Below the pieces are notes generated by a model. It had not been told where the DNA came from. It ran no database searches and saw nothing but the letters and a program-made list of their open reading frames with translations. From Perkinsus chesapeaki (lineage: Eukaryota > Perkinsozoa > Perkinsida > Perkinsidae): 64,000 bases of DNA. The first letter of the stretch is position 1, and every line of letters starts with the position of its first letter. Below are positions 48,611 to 59,698 of the stretch, piece after piece. A program made the position numbers and the translations under genes. The stretch lies in the NCBI GenBank assembly GCA_013115145.1, contig JAAPAO010000001.1, positions 268,529 through 332,528 on the forward strand. The letters run 5' to 3'.

Positions 48611-49472
48611 TCACATCAATTCGCTTGCGGAGACAGGATCTTCATCTGAGGAGGCGGCGTATTCTAGATGTAATACTTCATTACTAACCTTCAGCTTCGC
48701 CTACAGGTGGAGATGACGACGGCATTTGAGTTCCTAGCAGCTCGTCCATTAAAGCGGTCAACCTCTTCAAGTCTAGGGTCTTCAATTCTTGTGCGATGCG
48801 ACTTCTTCGACTTTGAATCGACCGTGCCCCTGAAAGATCATCCCAAAGCCAGCGTCTGCTAAACCGAGACCTACGGAATAACAAGGTTAAGGCGAGTCCT
48901 GCAATGAGGACCAGGGCGGAGAGCCTTAGCTGATGATTAAGGGTTCTCTTGTTATTACTAGCGCGTTGCATAAACTGGCTTGACCTGCCTAAGCTCGGGA
49001 ACGGTGGCTCGACTGTCGTTGTAGTATCCACTTCAATCGATTCCGACCACCAGTGTCTAGGGGATACCACGAGCTGCGCTAAACCACTGAATGTGACCTC
49101 ATCGTCACCGTCTTCGTCTGGTCCGGGTGCGGTTAGAATTATCCAAGCAATTGCAACAACAGCCATGAGGATGACCGCAGCACCGATTTGAACCAGAGCC
49201 AAGCGACTAGCCATTCTTCTCAGTTTGTCATCGCAATCCGGAGGGATAAAATACTTGCTCCGACACCGCGGGCAATGACTTGTAAGAGTCCTCCTCAAGA
49301 ACCCCTCAACGCACTGTCGATGAACCAATCCGGCATCCTCCGACTTTTTATGACAGTTACATATGCAAATGAGCAGATCCGGGAGCTCGTCACTCCCACA
49401 CTGTGCGCAGGAAAGAGCCCGATTTGAGTGATCAGGCAACGACGTTGAATCGCTACACCGTCGGCCAGTCAT
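48611..49472 (-). CDS. RING-CH (MARCH-type) membrane ubiquitin ligase
   Basis: The start at 49472 leads into a C4HC3 RING-CH domain at residues 22-75: CAQCGSDELPDLLICICNC, then HRQCVEGFLRRTLTSHCPRC. Two membrane segments follow (VQIGAAVILMAVVAIAWIIL and LRLSALVLIAGLALTLLF) with an acidic, Thr-containing loop between. A basic helix completes the tail. The main frame stops at 48684, but a gttagt donor just before it joins a last exon (DEDPVSASELM) ending at 48611. MARCH-type enzymes use E2s to ubiquitinate membrane proteins and control their endocytosis or degradation. Two membrane spans and N-terminal RING-CH are the usual layout. Its substrate cannot be told. Confidence 0.85.
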
Positions 49473-49926
49473 AAGTTCTCAAAACGTTTCAGGTGAAGAT
49501 CAGGCGGAAACGATTGTTAACGCGCGCTAACTTTTTACACGACCGGATTTTTTTTCACAGCGTATGAGAGCTCGGAGCAGACGTTGCAGCTCTTGAGCTG
49601 AGCTCGCGGAGCCTTGTGTGGCCATGGTGGCATGCATATTGCGGAATGACAGCGACACTACCGTGACACGGTAACGATCCTCCGAACTAGTACTAATACG
49701 GGACATACAGGTCATCGTGTCCCCACTTCCCGGAATCGACGGGCAAAACTCGCTCGCCCAGCCGAGTCTTGAAACGGCCAGCCGTTTCTAAATTGACGCG
49801 CTCTGTTAAAACGGTTAACCATAGTTGGTTCTTTGGACGTAGGAGTTTGCAATGCTGTAATTCTTTACGAAACTTTTTGCTATTACTTCGGTGATTCTGA
49901 CTTTTAGGGTTATTATAAATCTATAA
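49473..49926. other. Divergent intergenic region
   Basis: It lies between the RING-CH start and family member 3. A short minus-strand frame (49715-49527) starts MTCMSRISTSSEDRYRVT and could be a small gene, but nothing supports it. Short palindromic words occur near 49740-49790. Confidence 0.35.
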
Positions 49927-50319
49927 ATGATATTCCGTTTGGTACTACTCCTTTCTACGATGCAGACGAGTGCTATATGCAGCCAGAACCCATTTCCACA
50001 GTTCTCACCTGCTTGGTGGCAGTGGCTGGCTAAAAACTGCCCTGAATGGTCGCTTGGAGGTGACCAATCCTCGTCTACTCTCTGCGATATCGAATGGCCA
50101 ACGCCACCGTCTAGCGATGATACTAATGACCTGGCTATTGCTACACCATCTGCGACTGACCTGGTTACAGATTCGGAATTCACTACTGACTTGGCCACAA
50201 CAACCACTAAACCGGGCCTGAGAGGAGAGCGTAGCATGTGCGCCAGCTCGCAAACTGGCGTAGCATCGTATTTGGCCCTTATGGTGGCAGTTCATCTATC
50301 CGCTGCCCTGTTTCTGTAA
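49927..50319 (+). CDS. NPxPxFSPAWW family secreted protein, member 3
   Basis: One uninterrupted frame of 130 residues. Signal peptide MIFRLVLLLSTMQTSAICSQ, mature head NPFPQFSPAWWQWLAKNC, then Cys in TLCDIEWP, a Ser/Thr/Pro-rich linker (TDLATTTTKPGLRGE) and a C-terminal hydrophobic stretch (SYLALMVAVHLSAALFL) of the kind removed on GPI anchoring. A Ser/Ala/Gly site (CASSQTG) lies about 8 residues before it, suitable as an anchor site. Unlike members 1 and 2, no intron precedes the C-terminus. Its clear single-frame structure supports the architecture inferred for the others. Confidence 0.75.
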   Translation: MIFRLVLLLSTMQTSAICSQNPFPQFSPAWWQWLAKNCPEWSLGGDQSSSTLCDIEWPTPPSSDDTNDLAIATPSATDLVTDSEFTTDLATTTTKPGLRGERSMCASSQTGVASYLALMVAVHLSAALFL

Positions 50320-51780
50320 CATAGTTGACTATTACAATTAATTTATAAGATGGAAAAACATGCAATGCTGTTTTTGACTGATTAAACATGTTATTGAGTT
50401 ATATATTTATAATATGATTCTGGTATCGAGGTAATACCGCCCTTATCGTGTACTTGGAGGTGGCGCATTGGCTGCGCGCTACGGTGAGACACTGTGTCCC
50501 TAATGGGGATACAAACAGCATATATTCCTAAGGACCTATGGAGAACAGTTCTAGTGGAGCCGCTCCTGTAAGTCCAATGATGGGACCAAGTCCAATTATT
50601 GGACCAGGTCCAATGGACTTTTTTTGGACTCCAATAAACAGGCAACCAAACCTCGCAACCACATCTGCATACGTACGCACGCATGCGCAATCATGTGTCA
50701 CTGTCTCCTCAGGGGAATTACTCTGCGCTGCCCGCAAAGAAATATGCTTGCCGAAGGCAAGCATTTTCTTGCGCGCGTCAACTTTTTTCTTGCACTGGGC
50801 AACTTTTTTCTCGCGCGCCACAAAACTTTCCCTAGCCCTGCAGGCAACTGAGCTGTGGGTCTACAGGTGTCAGACCCACCTGTGAGTGGCGATGGCCGAC
50901 CTACAGGGAAGTGGGGGTGAGGTAGCGGCTCAATTCGGGCTTGCGCGTGTCCTGCGGGACCCGGATTAACTCCCTCTCCCTGCAAGCAACTGAGCTGTGA
51001 GGCTAGAGGTGTCAGACCGAACTGTGTGTGGCGATGGCCGACCTAGAGGGAAGTGGGGGTTGAGGTAGAGGTTCGATTCGGGCTTGGGCATGTCCTTAGC
51101 GATTACGGATTAGCTTGCAGTTCAGTCCGAGAGTGGAGCTGTCTAGATTCCGCCTATGACTTCTCTTGTTCTGGTCTGTGCGGAGGGGTGACTCTGTGAG
51201 GCTAGAGGTGTCAGACCTCTGCTACTATCAGTTGACATGGAAGTTCCATGATGGAACAACATTCATTTCACATCAAGCGCTCGCCGTTTTTGAAAGTAAC
51301 TCGAACTCTGACGAGCAAGGTTCATTATGATCAAACGACATATCCATTGTTAACATGCAGTGTCTACGGTCATTCCTCGCGCGGTAATTATTCTTTCCTC
51401 TGTGTACAATCTGAGTAATTTTATGGTTGATTCTGACGCCTTGTAGACCGCCTTATTCTCAGTGGGCCTTTAGTTGTCTTTATGGATAGTTGGTACTTTA
51501 ATGACGAGACTCGTCCATCGTGAGAATCACATATCGTCTTGCTAGGTTAGCAACCTGAGGTTACCTCTGGTAAGTGCTGACAGGGATTCCAGGTGGATCG
51601 TCCACGATGGACCCTATCGTGCTCGAAAACTACCAGTATACAAGCGGGCTAGTGGAAGAAGGGAAACGGTGTATAGCGAGTGAAACCTTCGCAGTTTCGG
51701 AATCATTTCCATAGCGCATAATCGTATGCACGCATGAGTTATCAAGTCTCGATTTCCAGCGTTCTCAGTACGATTTCTCT
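50320..51780. other. Palindrome- and repeat-rich spacer
   Basis: No gene is supported. At about 50570-50630 a cluster of GTCCAAT/ATTGGAC inverted words occurs. It also holds the 142-nt tandem repeat described separately and a palindromic 22-nt word at 51236-51257 that recurs at 63296. Confidence 0.55.
50836..51119. repeat. 142-nt imperfect tandem repeat (two units)
   Basis: Both units (from 50836 and from 50978) contain the ordered words CAACTGAGCTGTG, AGGTGTCAGACC, GGCGATGGCCGACCTA, GGGAAGTGGGGGT and TTCGGGCTTG. A third partial copy of the GAGGCTAGAGGTGTCAGACC word lies at 51198-51217. Confidence 0.85.
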
Positions 51781-54092
51781 ATGAAACGCGCCCGGTCCAA
51801 GGCTCAATCTTCCAAACGAAGCAGGGAGGAGCCGAACGAAGTCGAGATTGAGCCAGAAGACTTCTCCTCTGTAGTTGTGGCATGTGAGTCCCGTGAAGAT
51901 GTGTTGGAACTGATATCCACGATGGAGTATGAAAGCAGCCAGACGAGAGTCGCCAACTCATCTTCCTTGAAAGAGCCTTCGGCGTCGAATATGGCGAGTC
52001 CTCAAGCCCCGTGCTCTCAGTGCCTTAGGACATTCAAGAGGCAGCGGGATCCCGGACCTTGTGCGACGTGCAGTAAAGCTCGTAAAACCACTCAACGATG
52101 GCCAGAGAAAAGTGTGATCTCGGCCATCGAATCACTCAACACCAAGCTTGAAAATTACAGCAAGGAGCTGGAGAGCGGTTTGGGATCCGGCAGCAGTCGC
52201 GCGACGCCGGTAGCTGTAACAACACCGAAGTTACCTAATGTTGACATGTTCGGCCTCTACGAAGTCCCAGGGGAGTTCAGTAGTCCAAAAAAGAATGGAG
52301 TTGGTTTTGGTGGAGGGGAATACGATGATGCCAGCAGAATATCCCGTGGAAATATGCTAAGCTCACTGCAGCAATCACTGGACAAGGCCAGCTCGAAGAT
52401 CTTGCGATATCTTTCCGGCGTGATTGACTCTCCTGCTTTCGTCTTAACTCGCAGAATAGCCAGCGGGCTATCTAAAGTTGTGGTTTCTGCTCTTACGGAG
52501 TGGCTCAGAGAGTCTTGGATTGACCTCTGTGGGCGTCGGAAAGTTCTTCTGGAAGCGATTTTGCTTTTCTTGGAGTCGACCATCAAGCATAAATCGTTAG
52601 TACCGTTGCTTTGCGCGCCCGTAGGCACCGATTCCACTAGTATGATAGCTACATTGCGAACGCTTGCGATACAGGCAACACTAGGGGATGACAAGCTTGG
52701 ACATCGAGTGCGAGAAATCGCGGCATCGATAGAGTCTGAGTGGGCGGAGTGGAAGAATGCTCCGGAAGCCGTTCGAGGCCGGCATGCCCGGTGTCGGGGA
52801 ACTGCCAAGCGTAAAGCTGTTTGCCCAACACAGGAAGCTCAGGCTGATCCTTATATAGAAGCATTGAAACATTGCCAACTAGTATCATGTGGTGGAATAG
52901 CTGCTGTACACAAGTATGCGAAGAGCAGTCTTCCGGCAAGTGCAGCGGCGGCAGTGAGAAGTAGGATCAATGGGGGTGGCGCGATGATTGAGTAAATTTG
53001 TATCAGAGGCTCTGGTTTAAGCCACAAAATTCTGCTACTTCTAGGCCTTAAGAGCTATTATAAGGGAATTCCTCGTTTAGGATAGCTTGGGAACTCTTCA
53101 GACTCGACTTCAACTCTGGGAGTGGTAGGCTATGATTTATTCAGGGATACACAATGAACTGGGATGCCTGGCGACGAGTTTGCCGCTACATCCTGAGTCG
53201 TCGATATTTGTAGCATATGATGACCGTCGAACAGATCTCTTAAGAGCACTCATCACAGGTCAGATTTCGTTTGACCATCGGTCTTTTCACAGCATTCCTT
53301 TGACAGGTCCAGCGGATACGCCGTACGAGAACGGGTGTTTCGTTTTTGATATCCGTGTACCGAGCAACTATCCTCGCTCACCGCCGAATGTATCACTCCT
53401 CACGACTGGCAAAGGGACTGTAAGGTTCAATCCGAACCTCTATTCGGACGGGTGAGTCCTGCAGTATGAGAACACGGTAAGGTTAAGTCTGTAGGCACGT
53501 TTGTCTATCGTTGCTGGGAACTTGGAGTGGGCCAGGCTGGTCCCCGACGTCGACTTTACTACAAGTGCTGTTGTCTATACAGAGTTTGATCTTCGTATCT
53601 GAGCCATATTTCAACGAGCCTGGTAAGTTACTTGCTTTCGGTGAGTCCATTTCTCTCCCTGTAGGTTACGACAGTTTTGCTGGTACACCTGGCGGGCAGC
53701 GGGCCTCTGAACAATATAACCATGTTGTCAGAAAAGAGTGTTTAAAGTGGGCTATGTTAGAGAAGATGAAGGACCCTCCTTTGGGGTTTGAAGAGGTATT
53801 TGTTCGGGAAATCATTTCCAATATCGAATTGCTGATTGTATCTCAGGTCATACGGCAGCACTTTAAGCATCGTTCTGAGGCTATTCTAGCACAGTTGGAG
53901 AAGTGGAATAACATACCAAACGATCCTTTCAAAGAAGAGGTCGCAAGGCTAACTGTGGAGCTTCGGCAGCGACTTGACATTAAACCAGCATCGACGAGCA
54001 CAAATGGTATCAATGTGGAGGAGTGCTCAACAGCAGAGCCATCGGTTACATTGCGGCGGAGTGAACGGCTCCGGAAGAAGGCGAAATTATGA
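51781..54092 (+). CDS. BIRC6/UBE2O-type ubiquitin-conjugating enzyme (E2)
   Basis: The long first exon (51781 to about 52972) encodes a basic start, a CSQCLRTF...CATCSK pair of CxxC motifs at about residues 79-99 (possible zinc site), helical regions and [20 protein letters not shown]. Joining at a gtggcg donor and a ttattcag acceptor gives [20 protein letters not shown], then [42 protein letters not shown] and [17 protein letters not shown] with the catalytic Cys at 53502-53504, and [18 protein letters not shown]. This is the large UBC domain of BIRC6, UBE2O and plant UBC23/24. The usual Lys before VCLS is His here. No BIR repeat is present in this protein. The C-terminus is basic ([12 protein letters not shown]), possibly nuclear. 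It would carry ubiquitin and perhaps act as a hybrid E2/E3. Confidence 0.87.
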
Positions 54093-54535
54093 TAACGTTG
54101 GCCGTATTCTGTTTCCAAAAAAGTATCATATTCACGATTGCACAATAGGTTTATAGGCTTTACAAGTATGTAGTGGACATATCCTGAAGTTGCTGAACTG
54201 ATTGAGTCACCGTAGTTTGGCTGTTGTCACTTGGTCGTAGAAATCCTTTTTATCAACTCTCTGTTGCGTTAGTGAATCTTACACATTTCTATGCCCATCA
54301 ATGACAGGGTGACGTGGTATTGATGAAGTGGGGTTGTTACTATTGCTTCACTCGGTCTTCGATCGTTCGTCACAGGTTGTCCAACGACAGTCCGTAGCCT
54401 ACGTAACTGCCTTCTGGAACTAGGCTTGCGTCGTGAATAGCCCTCTACATGGGATTAGTACCAACTAATAGTAGTAACGCGACGCCTCTTCAAAACAACT
54501 GGACATAAATGATACTCATAGTGCTTCTATGGTCT
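54093..54535. other. Convergent intergenic region
   Basis: It lies between the 3' ends of the E2 and Dpy-30 genes. Nothing else is seen. Confidence 0.5.
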
Positions 54536-55257
54536 TCATTTCTTCTCTTGTACCTCTGAACCAGCAGCTTCTTCCGTTTCACTATTCGGTTCCTCCTTTT
54601 CTTCTACCACATCATTCTCTACCTCTTCATCACCTTCCTGTACCTCATTGCCCTTCGGATTGTGCTTCAATAGATATTCAGCCACGAACGTCACTGGATC
54701 CTCGGGCCGCTCCCGAGCGACAGCATCGAGTGCTGGAACCAGAACGGGCGCAACGGTCTCCTCAAGCCACTGTCGGAGGGGGAGCTGCTGGGGCTTTGGC
54801 ATGGGCGATGGCTCCTCGGCGGCCCTTTCGATCTCGGCAGCAACTTTTCCATTTGGATATGCCTCACTTTTACCTAGAAGATATCAGTGTGGATGTGTCC
54901 GGGACTCTAGTGGATGCAAATGGTACTCAATTCTCATACGCTAGTCCACGGTTTAGCTTGTACAGCCAAGAGGATAGTCTGTACTGCAAGGAACATATGC
55001 GCTTCCAAAATGGCTGACCACTACTACACCTTGAGTACCCGGGTGTATTTCCAGCGAAAGGACAAAGCGACGGAGCTAGACGCCGAATAGGATAAAATAT
55101 ACTAAACACGCCCAGTATCACCTTCCTCTGGAGCATCACTCTTTTCTTCATTAACTGGAGATGTAACCTGGTCCTCCTTCTCTTCTACCTTCTCCTGCTC
55201 GTCCTCAGCAGGGACGGTGGGGGTCTCGGGGTCCTCGTGCGTCTCGGTAGTAGACAT
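54536..55257 (-). CDS. Dpy-30 domain protein
   Basis: Exon 1 from 55257 encodes an acidic start (MSTTETHEDPETPTVPAEDE). A long intron (about 250 nt) separates it from exon 2, which continues GKSEAYPNGKVAAEIERAAE and then the Dpy-30 motif: LPLRQWLEETVAPVLVPALD and AVARERPEDPVTFVAEYLLK, matching the two-helix dimerisation motif (YL..TV.P.L..GL...A..RP.dPi.fLA.YLL) of DPY30 and RII-like proteins. The tail is very acidic (EVQEGDEEVENDVVEEKEE). Dpy-30 proteins act either in Set1/MLL histone methyltransferase complexes or as docking parts of the flagellar radial spoke. The longer acidic tail does not decide which. It starts 89 nt downstream of the Myb gene on the same strand. Confidence 0.82.
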
Positions 55258-55346
55258 TTAAAGAACACTCTATCTTTACCAATAATCATCCACAGACCTC
55301 AAACAGGAAGGTTTGATTAATTCACTAAACTCGAGCTCATAACAGT

Positions 55347-57222
55347 TCAAGATACTCGCTCTCCTCCTTGCGCTTCTTGTCGCTGCTCTCCTCCTTGTGC
55401 TCCTTGTTGCTGTTCACTTGTCTGTGATGTAGACGGCTCAGATTCGGCTGTTATAAGCCTCTTAAAATCGCTCGGTAATATCTCTGGGCGTTCGTCAGGT
55501 ATGAGCCCTCCTCGCATAACAGCTCTCCTAGTCTCCCTTTCCTCCTTAATTCTTTTTACGTCCTCCTCGTCCGCGATCTCATTCCACTTTCTCAGTAAGA
55601 AGTTATCAGACCGCTTCACGAAACTCTGGCTAATCAGCGACCACTTCGGCCCGAATTCGTCCACTAACGCCTTCAGCAACTCAGACTCCTCCTCAGTCCA
55701 AGGCTCCTGATCGTAGCCCTCGCTTTCATGACATATTTTCTCATACCGCTCTCGACATGACATATTGGTCCGATCCCGAACAAGCTCAGCTACGAGACCC
55801 CAGTCAATCCTCTTGCCTGAGCACTCAACCATCTTTACAGCCATCTTTAATCGCTTGTTCTCCTCTACAGTCCACATAGAGCCAATACCTCGGTGTCTTT
55901 TACTAATAAGTTTTCCATACCGCTGCCTCAGCTGTGCTGGCGTGTGATGAGTCCCCATCTCATAGGCTATCTCATTCCAACACCCTTTACCATGCTTCTC
56001 GGCGTACTTCAGTAACGTTTCTTCTTGCTCCCGTGTGAATGTCTTTGGCACAGCTACAGGATCCAAGCTGCGATGATATCTGAATAGCCGTAATAGAAAA
56101 GTCATTGAAGTAAAGGATTGTTGACTTACCTCTGGAAGCATGAGCAAGGGGTGCGGTTGGTGCCCAGCTCAGCAGCTATGGACGCCCAATCCAGATAATG
56201 ATGCTTCTCTGCTAGTTTCAACAACTGTGTATCCTCCTCCTATAATAGAGCTCCATACCAACAGCAGCGCTCTATATTGTTGTTACCCTTGTATATTCAG
56301 AAGTGTTAATCCCAGGTGCTAGCTGATGTTGCCACAGTGCCCTAGCGCAAGCCGGTGTCCGACAATGACGCCATTCAAGTGACTCTCTACCAGATTGGCT
56401 TATCAGTAACTCATATACTCTACGCCAGTTTATTTCCACAACGACATCAAGCTGGGTAGCCAGCTGCTCGATCTCGTTATAGCCATCACAGTTATCTACC
56501 TGCAGCAGCACCACAGACTTCACTTCACTTCAGCCCAATCCCCTACCAATTGACGAATCTTATCTCGGACTTCTGGAGAACTTTTCCCGGATTCTTCATT
56601 GAACAATGAATTCATTATACCTTCTTTAACGTACTCTACAACAGCCCATTCAACGGCTTCACGGTCCTAAAAAGTATAGCAAGTGAAAACATCCACAGTG
56701 GTTTAGGCTACTACCTCTTTAATGTCCCGCGAGAGTACTCTTGTGGCGCTGAGTGGTCGGAGGTTTGCAATGGCATACTGGTCACGTTCGTAGGCTTCCA
56801 CCAACTTAGAAGGAACATTAGAGTCATCACCGATGCAATCAGGCCTGGATGAAGACATAGTGGCGCCGACGGGGGTAACCACAAGCGCGAGTCGGGGAAG
56901 GAGCGGTATGAGACCAATTTGGAATCACCTGCACGCACACCCAAAACTACCTCAAAGATTGGAACCATCGTTTCGGTCTCCGCCGCGTAGACAAGTCCTC
57001 CTGTTCCATGAAGTCTGTTAATGTATTCCTATGGTTTTCTAGTCTTCCTTGTATTCGTTGGTTATTCTCTGAGCACTCTTTTAATTTTTTTATTATAGTA
57101 TCAATATTTGCAACGTAATCATTGTTCAACTTCGTGGCACTATCGAGTCCACCACTCTGACCGCCACTTCTTGCGGCACTCACGGCCTCCTGTAGTCGTC
57201 GCGTCTGCCGCCTAGTTCGCAT
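55347..57222 (-). CDS. SNAPC4-like multi-repeat Myb protein
   Basis: The start at 57222 (MRTRRQTRRLQEAVSAARSG) leads through a coiled coil (NIDTIIKKLKECSENNQRIQ) and several exons to four to five Myb repeats: INWRRVYELL...CRTPACARALWQHQL, EEDTQLLKLAEKHHYLDWAS with TNRTPCSCFQRYHRSL, FTREQEETLLKYAEKHGKGC with HTPAQLRQRYGKLI, MWTVEENKRLKMAVKMVE with TNMSCRERYEKI, and EPWTEEESELLKALVDEFGP with KRSDNFLLRKWNEI. The RTP..CFQRY.RSL link between repeats is typical of SNAPC4, the large Myb subunit of the snRNA-activating complex, which binds the proximal element of snRNA genes. The tail is Gln/Gly-rich. It would act in the nucleus in transcription of snRNAs. Junction positions in the first third are approximate. 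Confidence 0.75.
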
Positions 57223-57352
57223 CGTTATCAACAGTAGCGTGACAAGATCACTGCCGTAGAAGCCTCCTCTTGCTTTCTTAGTAAGACTTGTATTTTCTTC
57301 ACGTTACATTCTCACTATCAGAACGGCTCACCATCACCCAACACGTACTGAG

Positions 57353-58448
57353 ATGGAGTTTAATGCGGCTGCGAATGAAGTGACTGAGGGCTTCCAGGAA
57401 ACCAGCAAAGGCGTGAAAATCCGGCCAATTTGCGGCCCAGTGGATCCTAAAGTGGAGGAAACCGCCAGCGAGCGGATATGTCGTCTTCGAGGTCTTATCT
57501 CGAACAGAAAGGGCTCCAGCAGAGTTGCACTATCCAAGCCTGGAAGACCTCTGCTGAGCTTCGATAAACTCCGAGATGAAGCTGACAAGGAGGATGAGAA
57601 TGATGAAGGGCTTGTTGTGGAGTTCATCGATCGGAGGCGCAAAAGCTGTGGCCGGAACACTCTGAGAAAGTTTTTGGATAGAAGCAAAGCGCTTCCTGTA
57701 TTCACCGTTCCTCGTCGGCCCTTAGCTGCAAATGACGAAGCTCCTACGGCAGTCCGACAGCAGATGCCAGCTGGTAGAATAGAAGCAACTCCAGCGGAGG
57801 CTACCGGTGCTAAGGGGCTACATTCGAGCATCGTCATGCAGCCTAGTGAGGAGCCTCGTAGAGGGGAATATTGCCATGAGGAGGATCGAATGGAAGGGGC
57901 GAAGCGTTGTGAGGCCCCGGAAAAGCGGGATAGACTGAGACTAAGACGAAGTACATCCGAACCCGACTTGGCCGTTCGTCGGAGCTCTGCTGGCAGCGAA
58001 GACATCGCAGCTGCCGAAGAGTGCAACTCGGAACCCGAGGATTTCATCAGGAAGGTGATGATGTATCATACAGCTAAGCTGGTTGTTAGTGATCCTTAGT
58101 CCAACCGAAAGAGGAAAGTGAGGAAACGGAAAAGGAACAGATTTGTAGACGATGCAGCGAGCGAATCGGGATCAAATATATCCGGTGATGAAGATGAAGA
58201 AGTGGACGGAGACGGTACGCAGAGGAGGGCACCAGCTGAAGGGCTGTAATAATGAGGCGGGTTCCAATCCTTCAGGCTACCTATCGGATTTAATAGCGAC
58301 AGACGTGGAAAGTGATGCATCCGACTGTGATCCACGATTCTTGCATCGGCAATGGGAAGAGGACATGGGGGATAGGATGCTGAGAGGGATATTTGGCAGA
58401 GGTGAAGTTCACCGCTTTCGAATCTCTAAAAAAGAATGGTTCAAATGA
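57353..58448 (+). CDS. Basic/acidic nuclear-type protein, family unknown
   Basis: Exon 1 (57353 to about 58053) encodes a charged, mostly disordered protein (LLSFDKLRDEADKEDENDEG, RLRLRRSTSEPDLAVRRSS). A 46-nt intron (gtgatg...ccttag) joins it in frame to SNRKRKVRKRKRNRFVDDAA and SESGSNISGDEDEEVDGD, and a second short intron (gtacgc...cttcag) to GYLSDLIATDVESDASDCDP and a stop at 58446-58448. The basic patch KRKVRKRKRNRF is a likely nuclear localisation signal. The order FVDDAASESG...DEDEE recalls acidic tails of some DNA-repair helicases, but no helicase is present, so I assign no function. It diverges from the SNAPC4-like gene with a 130-nt shared upstream region. Confidence 0.6.
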
Positions 58449-58769
58449 CAGGTAGAATCTCTCGTCGCCGTGAAAGTAGTCTCGGAGGGATGTTATTCTC
58501 GGGCATCCAAAGGGAACACCAACAGCCAACTTCACTAGTAGCTGCTGCTGATGCCTGTAGGAGACAACGGCGACGACGCTCCTGTAAGTCCGAGATGACA
58601 TCGCTCTCACTTCTGGCACAACGGTGTATTAAGCAGCAGCTATTGATGCGTGCTCCAGTGCCATGATAGATCGGCGATAGTTCCTGTTTTAGCTGCCTAT
58701 GTTTTTCAAAAACTGCTATTATTGTTAGACTGCAAGAATCGTGGATGTCTAGGTTTCGGTGAGGGTTCT
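58449..58769. other. Short spacer, nothing recognised
   Basis: A short + frame (58436-58666, RRQRRRRSCKS) overlaps the end of the previous gene; it is probably chance. Confidence 0.35.
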
Positions 58770-59352
58770 ATGGATACATTCAACCCGAATAGAAAAGTGC
58801 AAGTCATAATGAAGGAGAATAAGGAACGGCTTCTTAATGCAGCGAATCGTCAGGCTTCGACGGTTACCGAGCCCAAAGAAGGAGGTTGTCATTGGATATG
58901 GGCTAACCGTTTCGCCAACATGCTTTCCCTTTAGGAAATGCAGTGCACAGCCGTGCTAGTCCCCTGGTAAATAAATCCCTCAAACGCGTGTCCCTTGGGA
59001 TGCGCGACGAGGCCTGCGAGTTGAACCTTAAGAGGACCGTCGGGTGGGTATTGTAGATCATAGAACGGCGGTTGCTGTTGGATGGAGCTCCGAGCCACAT
59101 TCCAAATGCTATTACATTACTGGGTGTCTCCAGGATTGATGAGCCTCCTCGTTGCGCGCCAAACCCACTGCAAGTAATCCTATAATGCTTAGCTACAGTA
59201 GGCGTATATGCTCCCCTAATTGATAGAATTCTGACATGGATTCGTTGAAAAGCTCAGAAGCGTGCGGTTTTTATTCTTGTCGTTCTTCAGGTTTGTCCGC
59301 CGACGAAGCTCTCGAGGAAGACCAGCTGGCGTGTTTCTTAGCGGTGGTTTGA
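58770..59352 (+). CDS. Small four-exon protein, family unknown
   Basis: From the ATG at 58770, exon 1 encodes MDTFNPNRKVQVIMKENKER and LLNAANRQASTVTEPKEG. In-frame exons follow: GNAVHSRASPLVNKSLKRVS with LGMRDEACELNLKRTVG, then GIDEPPRCAPNPLQ, then NSDMDSLKSSEACGFYSC and LSADEALEEDQLACFLAVV, ending at TGA 59350-59352. All three introns (about 48, 84 and 53 nt) keep the frame. The protein has about 125 residues, is helical at the start and has several Cys near the end. No domain recognised. The continuity over three introns supports it, while the weak donor of intron 1 (gttgtc) does not. Confidence 0.45.
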
Positions 59353-59698
59353 CCCACGAAGTTGCAGTCCGTCAAAGGTCCACTCGGTTCGTGTCCACCA
59401 CATCTGTGAAGTCTCAGCATGGAGTCCGACGTTTCATATTTGGCGCTTGAGTCGGAATGTCATCTCAGCGTCGTCATCCTTCCGATCGTCCGGACGGAAG
59501 ACCTTCCACGATCATGGAGTACACTATTGCTTCTCTCTAATTCCATATTGTGTTACGAGTAACCCCGTGAGCAAGTGGCTCGTACGGGGACATCCACCGC
59601 CCTGGATCAATACGCTCGCATGCTTGTTTGTGAATGTAGTTCAATACTAGCAACACGATAAATCGATTATCAGAAACATCACTAGGAACCATGCAATG
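59353..59698. other. Convergent intergenic region
   Basis: Nothing supported. Confidence 0.4.

Noticed and set aside
49527-49715. Short minus-strand frame upstream of the RING-CH gene
   Set aside because: No motif, no paralog and no splice-linked exon that improves it.
50538-50985. Overlapping frames on both strands at 50.5-51.0 kb
   Set aside because: They run through palindromes and a tandem repeat, and composition follows the repeats rather than a protein.
57334-58047. Long minus-strand frame of 237 codons
   Set aside because: It mirrors the + strand gene at 57353; the + frame continues in phase over two introns and the minus frame does not.
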